A DNA stretch of 64,000 bases from Coenobita brevimanus (GCA_032717465.1 CM064732.1:21895812-21959811), one strand, 5' to 3'. Numbered from the stretch's first letter, positions 10,895 through 23,076 are shown. Numbers and translations: made by a program. Notes: generated by a model from the sequence alone, not told the origin.

Positions 10895-12768
10895 GTGGAA
10901 GCAATAAAGAGTGTTAAATTGGGCAAAGCCCCAGGAATTGATGGAGTGTGTGGTGAAATGCTGAAGTATGGGGGAGAGATAGTAGTAGAATGGATGTGGA
11001 AAATGTGCAGATTGGCCTGGGAGGAAGGTAGAGTCCCGGAGGATTGGAAGTCAGGTATAATTATTCCCTTGTACAAAGGAAAAGGGAAAAAAGAAGTGTG
11101 TGGTAATCATAGGGGCATCTGTCTTCTTAGTATAATAGGAAAAGTGTATTGACAGAGTTAGAGAAAGAACAGAGGAATTAGTTGGAGAAGAACAGGGAGG
11201 CTTTAGGAAGGGAAGAGGTTGTGTAGATCAGATATTCATTCTTAGATCTTTAGTGGAAAAATTTCTAGAGAAGGGAAAGAAGTTGTATGCGGCTTTCATG
11301 GATTTGGAGAAAGCATATGACAGGGTGGATAGACAAGGACTGTGGAAAGTGTTAAGAATATATAAAGTAGATGGAATGTTGTTGAATGCTGTGAAGTGTA
11401 TGTATGATGGTGCTAAGGCTGCAGTGCGTGTGGATGGTGAACTGAGTGAATTTTTCTCTTTGAAGGTTGGGTTGAAACAGGGATGTGTCATGTCTCCATG
11501 GTTATTCAATCTGTACATGGATACTTATTGACAGAGTTAGAGAAAGAACAGAGGAATTAGTTGGAGAACAGGGAGGCTTTAGGAAGGGAAGAGGTTGTGT
11601 AGATCAGATATTCATTCTTAGATCTTTAGTGGAAAAGTTTCTAGAGAAGGGAAAGAAGTTGTATGCAGCTTTCATGGATTTGGAGAAAGCATATGACAGG
11701 GTGGAGAGACAAGGATTGTGGAAAGTATTAAGAATATATGGAGTAGATGGAAAGTTGTTGAATGCTGTGAAGAGTATGTATGATGGTGCTAAGGTTGCAG
11801 TGCGTGTGGATGGTGAACTAAGTGAATTTTTCTCTTTGGAGGTTGGATTGAAACAGGGATGTGCCATGTCTACATGGTTGTTCAGTCTGTTCATGGATGG
11901 GGTAATAAAAGAGGTACAAGGTAGGGTTGTGGATGTTGGAGTGGCCCTGGTGAGACAGGATAGTGTTTGGAAACTCCCTGTACTGTTGTTTGCAGATGAT
12001 ACTGTGTTGTTGAGTGAAGACGAAGGGGAGCTGCAAGGCTTGGAGGATGAGTTTGGGAGAGTGTGCAAGAAACGGAATCTAAATGTGAATATAGGGAAGA
12101 GTAAAGTGATGGTCTTTGAGAGAGGTAAAGTCAGTGAATGTACAGTGAGGTTGGATGGTGAGGAATTGGAAAATGTGAGTACGTTTAAGTACTTGGGTAG
12201 TGTGATGAATAAGGATGGAGGTTTGGAGGGTGAAGTGCTTGAAAGGGTACAGCAGGAAAGAAAGGTTGCTGGTTCAATGAAAGCAGTGATAAGAAACAGG
12301 GAAGGGAGCATGGAAGTGAAAAAGTTACTACATGACAGTATTGTGATACGAACTCTAACGAATGGAAGAGAAGCTTGGACTGTGTTGGAAGGACACAAGT
12401 CAAGAGTGAGAGCAGTGGAAATGAGATATTTAAGAGGAGCCTGTGAAGTCACATGGAGAGACAGGCTGACGAATGAGGATATAAAGGAGCGTTGTGGTGT
12501 GGATGAGGATGTGATAGGAAGTGTTATGGGGAACACACTGAGGTGGTTTGGCCATGTGGAGAGAATGGAGGGTGAAAGACTGACGATGAGAGTGTATGTG
12601 AGTGAGGTGGAGGGAGGAAGAGGGAGGGGGAGGCCGAGGATGAGATGGAGGGATGGGGTGGAGATGTATATGAGAGAGGGGTGTGTGGGTTGGGAGCGGG
12701 GCAGTGAAATGGCGGGGGACGGGGCGACGTGGAGGCGATTTGTTTGTGGCCACCCCAAACGGGATTGA
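10895..12768 (+). pseudogene. RTE-A copy 1 reverse transcriptase, internally duplicated
   Basis: RT coding begins with VKLGKAPGIDGVCGEMLK (about 10911) and DWKSGIIIPLYKGKG. It breaks near 11150, where an ACTT-containing segment is missing. FMDLEKAYDRV then occurs twice, because about 379 bp is tandemly duplicated. From 11485 a 427-residue frame is open: FRKGRGCVDQIF, FMDLEKAYDRVERQG, VGLKQGCAMSTWLF and the catalytic LLFADDTVLLSEDE, followed by the thumb (FKYLGSVMNKDGG) and the C-terminal domain with RWFGHVERMEGERL and RGRGRPRMRW. The FADD aspartates are intact. There is no RNase H. The duplication and missing upstream continuity make it non-functional. Confidence 0.85.
11151..11904 (+). repeat. 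~379-bp tandem duplication within RTE-A RT
   Basis: GACAGAGTTAGAGAAAGAAC starts at 11151 and again at 11530, and the two units stay closely similar through FMDLEKAYDRV and the LKQGC block. The junction at about 11519-11522 joins ACATGGAT to ACTTATTGAC. In copy 3 these belong to two different places that share GGAT, suggesting microhomology-mediated duplication or template switching. Confidence 0.85.
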
Positions 12769-12798
12769 GGCATCTGGCAATAGATAGATAGATAGACA

Positions 12799-13684
12799 TG
12801 TATGGGGTAATAAAAGAGGTACAAGGTAGGGTAGTGGATGTTGGAGTGGCCCTGGTGAGAGAGGGTAGTGTTTGGAAACTCCCTGTTCTGTTGTTTGCAG
12901 ATGATACTGTGTTGTTGAGTGAAGACGAGGGAGAGCTGCAAGGCTTGGTGGATGAGTTTGGGAGAGTGTGTAAGAAACGGAATCTAAAGGTGAATGTAGG
13001 TAAGAGTAAAGTGATGGTCTTTGAGAGAGGTGAAGTTAGTAAATGTACAGCGAGGTTGGATGGTGAGGAACTGGAAAATGTGAGTACGTTTAAGTACTCG
13101 GGTAGTGTGATGAGTAAGGATGGAGGTTTGGAGGGTCAAGTGCTTGAAAGGGTACAGCAGGGAAGAAAGATTGCTGGTTCCTTGAAAGCAGTGATAAGAA
13201 GCAGGGAAGTGAGCATGGAAGTGAAAAAGTTACTACATGACATAATTGTGATACCAACTCTAACGTATGGAAGTGAAGCTTGGACGTTGCTGGACGGACA
13301 CAAGTCAAGAGTGAGAGCAGTGGAAATGAGTTATTTAAGAGGAGCCTGTGTAGTCACATGGAGAGACAGGCTGACAAATGAGGATATAAAGGAGCGTTGT
13401 GGTGTGGATGTGGATATGATAGGAAGCGTTAAGAGGAATACATTGAGGTGGTTTGGCCATGTGGAGAGGATGGAGGGTGAAAGACTGACGAAGAGAGTGT
13501 ATGTGAGTGAGGTGGAGGGGGGAAGAGGGAGCGGGAGGCCAAGGATGAGATGGAGGGATGGGGTGGAGATGTATATATGAGAGAGGGGTGTGTGGGTTGG
13601 GAGCGGGGCAGTGAAATGGCGGGGGAAGGGGCAACGTGGAGGCGATTTGTTTGTTGCCACCAGGAACGGGATTGAGCCCTCTGG

Positions 13685-13686
<2 letters not shown>
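12799..13686 (+). mobile_element. RTE-A copy 2, severely 5'-truncated
   Basis: It begins at GTATGGGGTAATAAAAGAGG directly after the (GATA)n tail of copy 1. It encodes a 260-residue RT C-terminal part (12798-13580) with LLFADDTVLLSEDEG, FKYSGSVMSKDGG and RWFGHVERMEGERL, and ends in the family 3' end CTCTGGCAATA, here followed by (AT)n. The frame stops at 13579 (TATATATGA), short of the copy-1 C-terminus. Head-to-tail placement in the tail of copy 1 fits insertion into a (GATA)n-like target or a tandem arrangement. Confidence 0.85.
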
Positions 13687-13804
<118 letters not shown>

Positions 13805-13837
13805 TGTAGTTATAAGTTTATACATCCAAAAAGAACC

Positions 13838-14596
13838 TTAAGAATAGGAAACTGGAATGTTCGAACACTCATTCAGGCTGGTAAAATGGAAGAACTTATT
13901 TCAGTTTTCAAGGAATACAAGATGGATATTTGTGCTCTTTCAGAAACGAGGTTGCTTGAATTTGATTAAATGAATTTGGAAGATTGTATTACCATGCTGG
14001 TTTCTGGTAGGAGTGATGGAAATCATTACCAAGGAGTAGGCTTACTGCTGAGTAGAGATGCTTGTAAGGCAGCATGTGAGTTTGAACCAATTACTGAGCG
14101 CTTGCTTTATGCTCGTTTAAAATCTGACCATGATATTATCGGTATGGTTGTAGGATACGTTCCAACAAATGAGGCTGCTGATGAAATGAAGGATGACTTT
14201 TATGAGAAGCTGCAGGATGTAGTAAATAGAGTGGCTAGACATGATGTGTTGGTTTGCATTGGTGATTTTAATGCGATTGTTGGCAGTAGTAGGGTTGGAT
14301 TTCAAGATTGTATGGGTAAGGTGGATGTTGGGATAAGAAACGAAAATGGGGTGCGATTTGGAAGCTTTTGTTTGGCAAATGACCTCATAATTGGTGGAAC
14401 TATCTTTGAGCATAGAAAAATACATAACACTACTTGGATTTCAACATGTGGTAAATATTGTAACCAGGTTGACCACATTGCAATTAGCAAAAGGCATAGG
14501 AGTTATTTGCAAGATGTTTGCGTAAGAAGGGGGGTAGATATAGGAAGTGATCATCAACTTGTATCAGAGATTAAAATAAAACATGAGAAACGTTAA
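13838..14596 (+). pseudogene. RTE-B copy 1 AP-type endonuclease
   Basis: The endonuclease fold is recognisable: GNWNVRTLIQAGK (catalytic Asn), CALSETRL (catalytic Glu, about 13937), then a stop TAA at 13967-13969 (LEFD*). The frame reopens at 13970 for 208 residues with YQGVGLLLSRDA, RLLYARLKSDHD, VCIGDFNAIVG (GDxN), NQVDHIAISKRH and GSDHQLVSEIK (SDH). All catalytic blocks survive, but a nonsense codon interrupts the protein early and a shift occurs after 14596. Confidence 0.8.
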
Positions 14597-15159
14597 TGGT
14601 AATTGTACAGGAGGTAATAATTATGATTTTGATGAGCTGAGAAGTGATGAGAACACGAAGGAAAAGTTTTGGGGGGAATGTAGGAATAGGTTTCTAGTCC
14701 TGCAGACTTTGATGGAATCTGAAGACAATTATATTAATCAAATGTGGAGAGAGGTAAAAGAGGTTTTGCATGAGAGTGCTAAGGTTACTATTAAGAAAAA
14801 GGGAAAAGCGTGAAGGAAAAAGTGGATGTCAGATGAAAAATGCAATTCAGAAAAGGAAAGAGGCTAAGTTAAGAAGTGAAGAACAACATGTTGATTGTCA
14901 GGTAGTTGAAGTACTTAGAGCAAAGTACTGGAGTTTACATTCTGAAGTAAAAAGACTCGTTAGACGTGATTAAGAGGAGACAATATGATGAGAAGGCAAC
15001 AGAGACAGAAATTTAATTAAGTAAAAATGACGGTCAGAGTACAAGAGCAGAGTATCAGGCCATAAAGGAGTTAACTGGGACTGAAAAGAGAAGGAAGGAA
15101 ATACCTGTACGAGATAGAAATGGTAATTTGATGACAAAAGAGATGGATATTAAAGGAAG

Positions 15160-16765
15160 GTGGAAAGGCACTTTGAATATGTTTTAAATAGACCAATCCC
15201 AGCTGAAGAGGACATTTTGCCAGCCGAGGGAGATTTGCAGATAAAAACAGGGGATATAACCTTGGAAGAGGTAGCAAAATCTATAAAGGAGTTAAAGAAT
15301 TTTGAGGCCCTAGGAGAGGATGGAATATTTCCTGAAATGCTTAAGGTGGAAAATGACGAGTTGATGAATGAGCTTTTGAAACTTTTTAATGTGGCTTGGG
15401 ATAATGGTGGAATTCCAGAAGGGTGGAAAAATGGAGTGATTATAAATACCACAAAAGGGAGACTTAAGTGTGTGTGGCAATTGGAGGGGGATAACTTTGA
15501 CACCTGTAGTTGCAAAAGTCTTTTCCAAAATCTTGTTGAACAGAATAGAGCCAGTAATTGACAATTTTTTAAGAGAAGAACAAGCGGGATTTGGAAAGGG
15601 TCGAGGTTGTAATGATCAGATTTTTATTGTAAGGCATCTAATGCAACAAGCTAATGAGATGAAAATGCCACTCAGTATGTGTTTTGTGGATTTTGAAAAG
15701 GCGTTTGATAGTGTTTCACGAGCAGCTATGCTGAATATTATGAGATTCTTTGGTATACCAGAAAAGTTTGTAAATATTATTAGAAGCCTGCATGAAGGTA
15801 CTTTTTGTAAGGTAATGGTGGGTGGTTCTTTGAGTGATCCATTTGAAGTTAGGTCAGGAGTGATTCAAGGAGTTCTTTCGCCATTGCCGTTTGTTTTGGT
15901 TATGGATTTTGTTATGAGAAAGGTTGTAAGGAGAACAGGTGCAGGAATTAACTGGAAAGAAAATAAGAAGCTGATGGATTTGGACTATGCTGATGATATT
16001 GTACTAATTTACGGAAGTATTTACGAGATGCAGAGGGTGCTTGATTGTCTGGTGGAGGAAGGAGAAAAAGTGGGATTGGTAATAAATTGTGGAAAGACTG
16101 AAATTATTAATATGAACGTGGAGAACCAAATCGATTGTGTAATTGGGAATAATGTGGTGAAGAATGTAGAAAACTTTAAATATCTGGAAACGATTGTATC
16201 ATCTAATGGATCATTAAACAATGAAATTGAGGAGAGGATTAGACAGGCTTGGCGAGCTGTTGGAATGTTGAAATCTGTTTGGAATAATAATATGCTTTCG
16301 GTACATATTAAAGTGAAAATTTACAAGTCCATGGATAGACCAATTTTAATTTATGGGCATGAGTCATGGTACAGTACAATTGCAACAGATCAGAAAGTAT
16401 TAGGATTTGATGATAAAATACTGAGAAGGATTATTGGGGTAAAGTGGCAAGACAGAGTTACAAATGAAAGAGTAAGGGATATTACGAGAGTGGAACCAGT
16501 TAATGAATATGTGAGACTGTCTCGCTGGAAGTGGCTGGGGCACATATACAGAAAAGAAGGCAGTTTAATACAGGATGTGCCAGAGTGGACTGCTAGAGGA
16601 AGAAGAGGTGGAGGTAGGCCGAGGGAAACCTGGTTGAGGACGATGAAAAATGAAGCAGGAGAGGAATGTTGGTGGGATCTGAAGGAAATGGCAAGAGACA
16701 AATATTGGTGGAGAGAGTTCATTGAGGCCCTATGCATCCCGTGGGGTGCCACAGGAAATGATTGA
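15160..16765 (+). pseudogene. RTE-B copy 1 reverse transcriptase
   Basis: An N-terminal piece (15160-15561) carries LKNFEALGEDGIFPEMLK, and a shift near 15470 moves to a 431-residue frame ending at 16765. That frame has GFGKGRGCNDQIFIVRHLM, CFVDFEKAFDSVS, GVIQGVLSPLPFVL (one residue shorter than copy 2's QGGVLSPLLF), the catalytic DLDYADDIVLIYG, the thumb FKYLETIVSSNGS and the C-terminal SRWKWLGHIYRKEG with RGGGRPRETW. The palm aspartates are intact. Upstream frameshifts make it non-autonomous. Confidence 0.85.
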
Positions 16766-17112
16766 TTGATTGACTGACAATATTATCAGCAAACTGGCTC
16801 TCTGAGTAATGCTCAGTTTCGTCTGTCTCTGCAAAGAAGAAATTTCAGAGCTATTGTGCATCAAACTGAAACCACATAATCAGATCCACATGGAATATAA
16901 TCTCTCTTGCAACTTTAGTGTGTGACTCAACCACTGATACGCCGGCTGGTGGGAACACTGGAACACTAACCTTACCATTGAGTTGTCAGACTACTGTAGT
17001 ATTTCAGTATTTGCATACATGCGCCACTCCCCCCCCCCCCGTTCTTTTTTTTTCTAAGTTGTTCATATCTCATGTCCAACATACTTCTTCAAATTATCTT
17101 GATTTATTTCGT

Positions 17113-17460
17113 TCAGCTTAGGAAGATGGAGGTTGCGAGGAGCCATGGACTGTATGGCCAGAGGAGCCATGGATCGCATATTGTCCGAGGAGCAATTGAA
17201 CGTATTTTGTCCGAGGGGCCATAGATCGTAAGGACAATACTATATTGTCCGAGGTGCCATGGATCGATATTTTGTCGGAAGAGCCATGGATCGTATTTTG
17301 TCTGAAGAGCCATGGTTGGTATTATTTTGTCCAATGAGCTCTGTTACATATTTCGTCCAAAGAGTTATGGATCTTATTTTGCCCGTGGAGCAACGGGTCG
17401 TATTATGTCGGAGGAGTCATGGACTGTATTTTGTCGAAGGAGCAATAGGATAGAAAAACT
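17113..17460. repeat. Degenerate ~33-bp minisatellite
   Basis: About ten diverged units share GAGGAGCCATGGATCGTATT followed by TTGTCC. Units differ by 10-30 % and vary in length. There is no coding signal; open frames on both strands simply translate the repeat. Confidence 0.8.
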
Positions 17461-17649
17461 TAGGAACCACTGCTCTTGACTCTACACTGGCTAAAAAGTG
17501 AGACTGGAGTACGGATGGCAAGTTTTTAAAATGATGAGGAAAAAGAAGTTCTTAAAATGTGTAGGTGGGGAGGTGGGAGCTCGGAGAGTGATAGATGCAA
17601 GGGAAGGAAAGTGAATGGTACTCGGTGTTTATAAAATGATGACAAATGG

Positions 17650-18435
17650 TGCCAGGCACAACAAACGTCGCCCGATAGCAGTTATTCTATATTCAACCGT
17701 TTTCAACTTATAGCCTTCTGAAAATCCGTGATCTTGCGTTTGGCATTTCAGGATCACTCAAATTCAAAGGTCATGGAGCCAAATGAAAGCCCACATGAGA
17801 TTTCCTATATCTTGATAATAGTGAATATCTTTGTCTTCATCCAGTTTCGAGATATAGCCCCCTGAATATCCGTGACCATAAGCTTGACCTTTCAGGGTCA
17901 CTTAAGGTCAAAGGTCATTGAACCAGTTAAAAGCCCATGTGGGATTTACTGCATGTTGAAAATAGTATATATCTATCTGCAAACGGTTTCGAGTTATAGT
18001 CCCCTGAATATCTGTGACCTTGAATTTGACCTTTTAAGGTCACTGAAGGTTAATGGACTCGGTGCCAAATGAAAGCCCACGTGGTAGTTACTGCACGATC
18101 ATAACAGTAAATATCTTCAACCGGTGTCAAGTGATGGCCCTCTGAAAATCCGTGACCTTGATTTTGACCTTTCATGGTCATTTGATTACATCCAAAATTT
18201 AGTGACTTTCATGGTCATTTGATTACATCCAAAATTTAGTGACTTTCATGGTCATTTGATTACATCCAAATTTAGTCACTATCTTTTGGGACCAATGCCC
18301 ACATATCCTAAAGATTCATGTAATTCCATTCAGCCGTTTTCCGTAACATTGCTAACAAAGTAACAAAGAGACAAAGTAACAAAGAAACTCGACCAAAAAC
18401 AATACCTCGTCAGACCCGTCTGGGCAAGGTAATAA
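17650..18435 (+). mobile_element. Interspersed element made of ~140-bp tandem repeats, copy 1
   Basis: It starts at GGTGCCAGGCACAACAAAC (about 17650) and ends GGGCAAGGTAATAA (about 18435). Inside are 3-4 imperfect units of about 140 bp built around TATAGCCCCTGAATATCCG and TGACCTTTCAGGGTCACT, with GCCAAATGAAAGCCCA. Near 18170-18275 a ~36-bp segment (TTCATGGTCATTTGATTAC core) is triplicated. The same element is found inverted at 33749-36966. It is non-coding. The tail (CAGCCGTTTTCCGTAACATT, then AACAAAGTAACAAAG) resembles sequence common in marine invertebrate repeats; class unknown. Confidence 0.75.
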
Positions 18436-18641
18436 GGGAAATAAAAACCTTCCACTGAGCCTATTATTTGGTAAGTTAAGGCAAGAAGGGAAAGGTCAAG
18501 ACTAAACAATTGAGTGTAGGTGGAGAGTTTGGAAGTAGGGAGGGGGAGGGGGGGAGACGTGTAAGGGAGGGGAGAATTTAGGAGTTTAACCCGAAAAAAT
18601 TGAAGTGTAAGCTATGAAAAACAAACCTACTATAAAGTCTC

Positions 18642-18692
18642 TCTCTCTGTCTCTCTCTCTCTCTCTCTCTCACTCTCTCTCTCTCTCTCTCC
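18642..18692. repeat. (CT)n microsatellite
   Basis: About 50 bp of CT dinucleotide with two interruptions, abutting the next element. Confidence 0.9.
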
Positions 18693-18876
18693 CATTGGAT
18701 CCCAGAGTTGCTGGGCGAGGCATTGCACTGGGAGGGTACTGAGCGTACCGCCCTTCGCCTATCGGCTCATAGTCGCGAAGCTCATAGGTCTCTACCCGGG
18801 GGTTCCCTACTTTACGAAGATTTAAAAATTCCCAGTTCTGTCCAATACCGAGGACACTGTGCGCCAATGGGTTAAA
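18693..18876. mobile_element. Small inverted-end element, copy 1
   Basis: About 184 bp. It starts CCCATTGGATCCCAGAGTTG and ends GTGCGCCAATGGGTTA; CCCATTGG pairs with CCAATGGG. It is non-coding and MITE-like. An adjacent copy begins about 20 bp later. Confidence 0.7.
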
Positions 18877-18897
18877 GAAAATGATAAATTTGTCAGT

Positions 18898-19584
18898 CAT
18901 TAACCCATTGGATCCCAGAGTTGCTGGACGAGGCATTGCACTGGGAGGATACTGAGTGCCCTCCGCTTATTGGCTCATAGTCGCGAAGCTCATAGGTCTC
19001 TACCCGGGGGTTTCCCCCCCCTTTTTTTTTTATGCGAGGAAGAAGGAACCAAAGGCTACGAGCCCGCAAAACAGTTCCTTCTAAGAAAAAAAAAAAACAA
19101 TACAAAAGAGAGCCAAATTCAAGATCTGTTCATTTCGAGATGCCTGGACACACTGCGTTTGAAAGACTGGAGATCATAGGAAGTAGGAAATACAGACAGA
19201 GGGAGACAGTTCCGGAGTTGACCTGTTGCATAAATGAAGGATTGGGAGTAAGGGTTAACTCTTGCGTTAGAGAGTTGGACAGAAAAAGGATGAGAGTTTA
19301 TTGCTAGATGGGTGCTACGCACCCGTAGTAGAGGTGGAGGGATGCTAGCAGACAGTTCAGAGGAACAATGACCATGGAATTAACGACAGAAAAGAGATAA
19401 AGAGGCAACAGTGCGGCGAAGAGACAGAGGTTGAAGGGAGCCAGTAAGACAAGCAGAGTTAATGAGACGAAAGGCCTTTGACTCCACCTTATTAAGAAGA
19501 GCTGTATGTGGGGAGCCTCCCCACACACTACTAAGATTTGAAAATTCCCAGTTCTGTCCAATACCGAGGACACTGTGCTCCAAT

Positions 19585-19590
<6 letters not shown>
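18898..19590. mobile_element. Small inverted-end element, copy 2, split by a LINE
   Basis: The left part (18898-about 19014, TTAACCCATTGGATCCCAGA start) and the right part (about 19531-19585, AAAATTCCCAGTTCTGTCC to CTCCAATGGG) together match copy 1. The intervening 19022-19527 is a separate LINE fragment. Confidence 0.75.
19022..19527 (-). mobile_element. Jockey/CR1-type LINE 3' fragment
   Basis: On the minus strand it encodes VWGGSPHTALLNKVESKAF, SLRRTVASLSLFCR and, after a frameshift, the RT-protein C-terminus ending NCLPLSVFPTSYDLQSFKR...LEMNRS (19322-19119). A T-run at 19022-19031 is its poly(A) tail. It is the same family as 1137-1840 but more 5'-truncated. Insertion into the inverted-end element is shown by comparison with the intact neighbour copy. 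Confidence 0.85.
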
Positions 19591-19669
<79 letters not shown>

Positions 19670-19695
19670 GTGTGTGTGTGTGTGTATATATATAT

Positions 19696-19750
<55 letters not shown>
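19588..19750. repeat. Compound (AT)n-(TG)n microsatellite
   Basis: (AT)n at 19588-19665 followed by (TG)n to about 19750, with a short TATATATATA break. Confidence 0.95.
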
Positions 19751-19752
<2 letters not shown>

Positions 19753-20484
19753 TGTGTGTACAGTTCAGGATAAGAAAGAGAGAACGAAACAGAAAACGTG
19801 TGTACTCCTGGGGGTGTGGGGGGAGGCAGATGTAGGAGAGAGGAGGGCCAAGGGGCGTAGGCCGTAATACAACAGCATGGGTAAATAGTGAATAGGGAAA
19901 GGAGAACTGTGAGGCCACAACAAAAAGGAAAAACTATTAACAGTAATGAGTAGAATGAGCAAGTACAACGGGAAGAAAGGAGGACTGGTAAATGGCAAAT
20001 GCAACAAGGAACAGAATTAGCTCTATCTTCACAATGATTTCAGTATTCCTTCATTCTTGCAATTGCGTGAAGGGTTTATTTCGCTTATAACAGACTTTTC
20101 GAACGTCAGCTATTAAAAGTAGTTTCAGCGACCACTGCACTACTAGAATGTCCTCTTTATCTGGCAGTAAGAAGGAAAACCACAAAACGAGTTCATCTTA
20201 ATGAGCGGGCAGCGAATGAAATTGCTGCATGAGAACAGATAAATAAAACAAAGCATGAAGCGGCAAAGTGAGGGTACCACAAAACGGTAAGTTAGCTAGG
20301 AAAGTTAAAATTCAAATTCTTTATTTCCGATGAGCACTGATTATTAATACAGATACATGTGCTGATATACAGTAGGTACAGTGCATGGAGAAAAGGAATA
20401 AAAATCAGTAAAACCTGAGGCAAAATTAGAGTAAGATAAAACCTCAAATTGGAATTTATTTTCCGTACACATAATAGGTATTTC

Positions 20485-20487
<3 letters not shown>
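19751..20487. other. No recognisable feature
   Basis: No gene or element recognised. Confidence 0.5.

Positions 20488-20566
<79 letters not shown>
20488..20566. repeat. (AG)n-(ACAG)n microsatellite
   Basis: AG repeats to about 20542, followed by six ACAG units. Confidence 0.9.
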
Positions 20567-20567
<1 letters not shown>

Positions 20568-20799
20568 GGAGGGATGAGTGAGGAAGGAAAATGTGAGCGA
20601 CCAATGAGTCAAGAGAGAAAAATTGAAGAGAGCATGAAAGATTAAGAGTGCCCATTTTTTTTGCTGCTAGGAAAATGTTGAAAGTGCTCAAAAAATGTCG
20701 GGAAAAAATTTGCAGCTACAACTGAATATGGAAGTTTGTAAACGGTCTCTTCCTGGATAATGAAAAAATAAAAAGATTTGTGATGAAACTATGCCTATG

Positions 20800-21110
<311 letters not shown>

Positions 21111-22516
21111 TTTGTGGGTACATCTTTCTATAAATGCGTCCATTTGTTGGTACGTATCTATTCATTTGTTTGTGCTTGAGCATCTCTGTAAGTTTTACAA
21201 AACAGGTTCAACCAAATTATATGAATCTGAAGAAAGCTGTCCACTCAAGAGAAAAAAAAAATGGCTGAGCGAAGGAGGGATCTAGACTCATAATATTTAT
21301 AAAGATGAAAATGCTAGTAAAGGACAAGTGGCGGAGTACAGATCCAGTAAAGTAACAGTTATCTGCTGTACGTAAGAAAAATGAAAGTACTTGCATTTGG
21401 AAGGTGGGCAGTGAATGTTTGAGACTGTTTAGCAACATGGATTTTGCATAACGCTTGTCATGGGGAATGCATACCTATGAGATGTAGATACTGAACAATA
21501 GAGAGGGAGAATCAATACGCCGGGGGGACAGAAAGAGAGAGGGAGAGAGAGAGAGAGAGAGAAGGAGGAGGGGCGTTGACGGAACGAAAAATATTTGCCT
21601 TTGGCTTGCTTAAAATTTCTAAATGTAAGCTGCCCCACACATGAGGCATGCATTCCACATAAGAACGAAGAAAAGCTGCTGTGTGGTGTTAGCAACTGTA
21701 CAGTTAAAGAAAGCACTGAGTCATTAAAGCAAATCCATCTTCTTGAAGCTGAGTATGGGTGTACACCTGTACTGCCTGACACCTTACACAAGTTTTTACA
21801 TGGTTTCCGGAGTTGAGTACCTTCGTGTACAACGTGCTCCGAAATTAATATCACGCATGCACTAATTTGTCTCCGCATGCAAACTATCAGACCAACTGCC
21901 ACCACGACTAGCCAAAAATAAATAGATAAATAAAACTAAACCTGCTGTACTAATGAACATACTGTAGGTTACTCTGTTTTGAACATCTGCACATATACAG
22001 GTCTAACGTCATATACAAAGAGCTTCAAAGGGGACAGAGTTAGATGGATGAAACTGAATGTATATATTGCCTGAAAGCCAAGTTTCTGCACCTTTCTACT
22101 GAGATGTGTACATCAGTGATCATCAGCCCATTCTTAGATCACAGTCCAAAATAAATGTAAGAACTGCATCCATAATACACAGACAAACTCCATTTATTGA
22201 TAAGCATAAGTTACTGTGATTTCCTGTTTGGCGATATGGAGAGGATGGAGGATGACAACTGCGTGCGGAGGGTGAGAAGTGTGAACGTTGCAGGTAGAGT
22301 TGCGAAATGGAGACCGAATAGGTAGATATAAAAAAAAATAGACTTGAAACGAGGGCATACAGTGTGACCTCAGAGAAAAGGGACTGGAGGGAGAGAAGCT
22401 GCAAGATATCAAACGGCAAGGAAAGTCGCCATTAGGTGACTAAGGCCGACGCAAACAATTATGCTGGAGCCTTTGTATACGAGACGATTTAGACGAAAGC
22501 AAATCTACGGAAGCGT
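21111..22516. other. No recognisable feature
   Basis: Unassigned sequence with a short (GA)n near 21535-21560. Open frames of 60-158 residues show no domain features. Confidence 0.5.
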
Positions 22517-23076
22517 AGATCAGTGTAGTGATGGATGTCAAATCCGCATCTGCAGAGCATCCACAAAAATTTCACATCCGCATACGCATCCACATCCACA
22601 CCCAATAGATGCAAATGTCTCGGATGCGTAGAAGTTGAGATTTCTATATTTCAGTGCGGCAGGTGTCTGACGAAGCTGACTGTAATTACCCTGTTTTAGG
22701 GAATGGTTTTAGGATAATTCTAAAACTTTTAGGGAAACGGAAGAAATGTAATAGACACCGAATTTTAGGGTAAAACCTAAAGTATCTCAATTCTTGGCCA
22801 GATATTTGCACGTTTAGAGAGACAAGCAGACAGACAGACAGACAGAGGTGTGGAGATGAAATAAGTCATGTTGTGTCTGAGTCTTCAAGTTCAAATTTCG
22901 TCCAGAAAGTGTGCATGTCCTGTCCATGTATTACGCACAGGGCGTCGGGACCCTAGTGCAACACTCTTCCCACAGCCAGCGCTCTGCGTTACCAACCTCA
23001 GCTTGTTTTTCCTGACCACGCTCAGGCTTACTTCTTGGGTGTAACATTCTATCACAGTTAAAAACCTTTCATAAAA

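Larger units (their letters stand above)
8641..12790 (+). mobile_element. RTE-like retrotransposon, family RTE-A copy 1
   Basis: A near-full-length but decayed non-LTR element. It starts beside a CCCCCTGGGGG palindrome (8648-8658), shows the family 5' sequence TTGTCGTAAAAGGCG (about 8699), then AP endonuclease and RT coding. It ends GGCAATA(GATA)n at 12774-12797. Copy 3 (42827-45944) shares this structure. It is interrupted by a MITE (8992-9583) and carries a ~379-bp internal duplication in RT. It has no LTRs. RTE-like assignment rests on the endonuclease-RT architecture, FADD palm and simple-repeat tail, and is an inference. Confidence 0.85.

Noticed and set aside
11604..12941. 445-residue open frame on the minus strand
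   Set aside because: It is the antisense shadow of the RTE-A reverse transcriptase and has no domain of its own; similar shadows occur opposite the other copies (for example 13331-13825 and 45584-45945).
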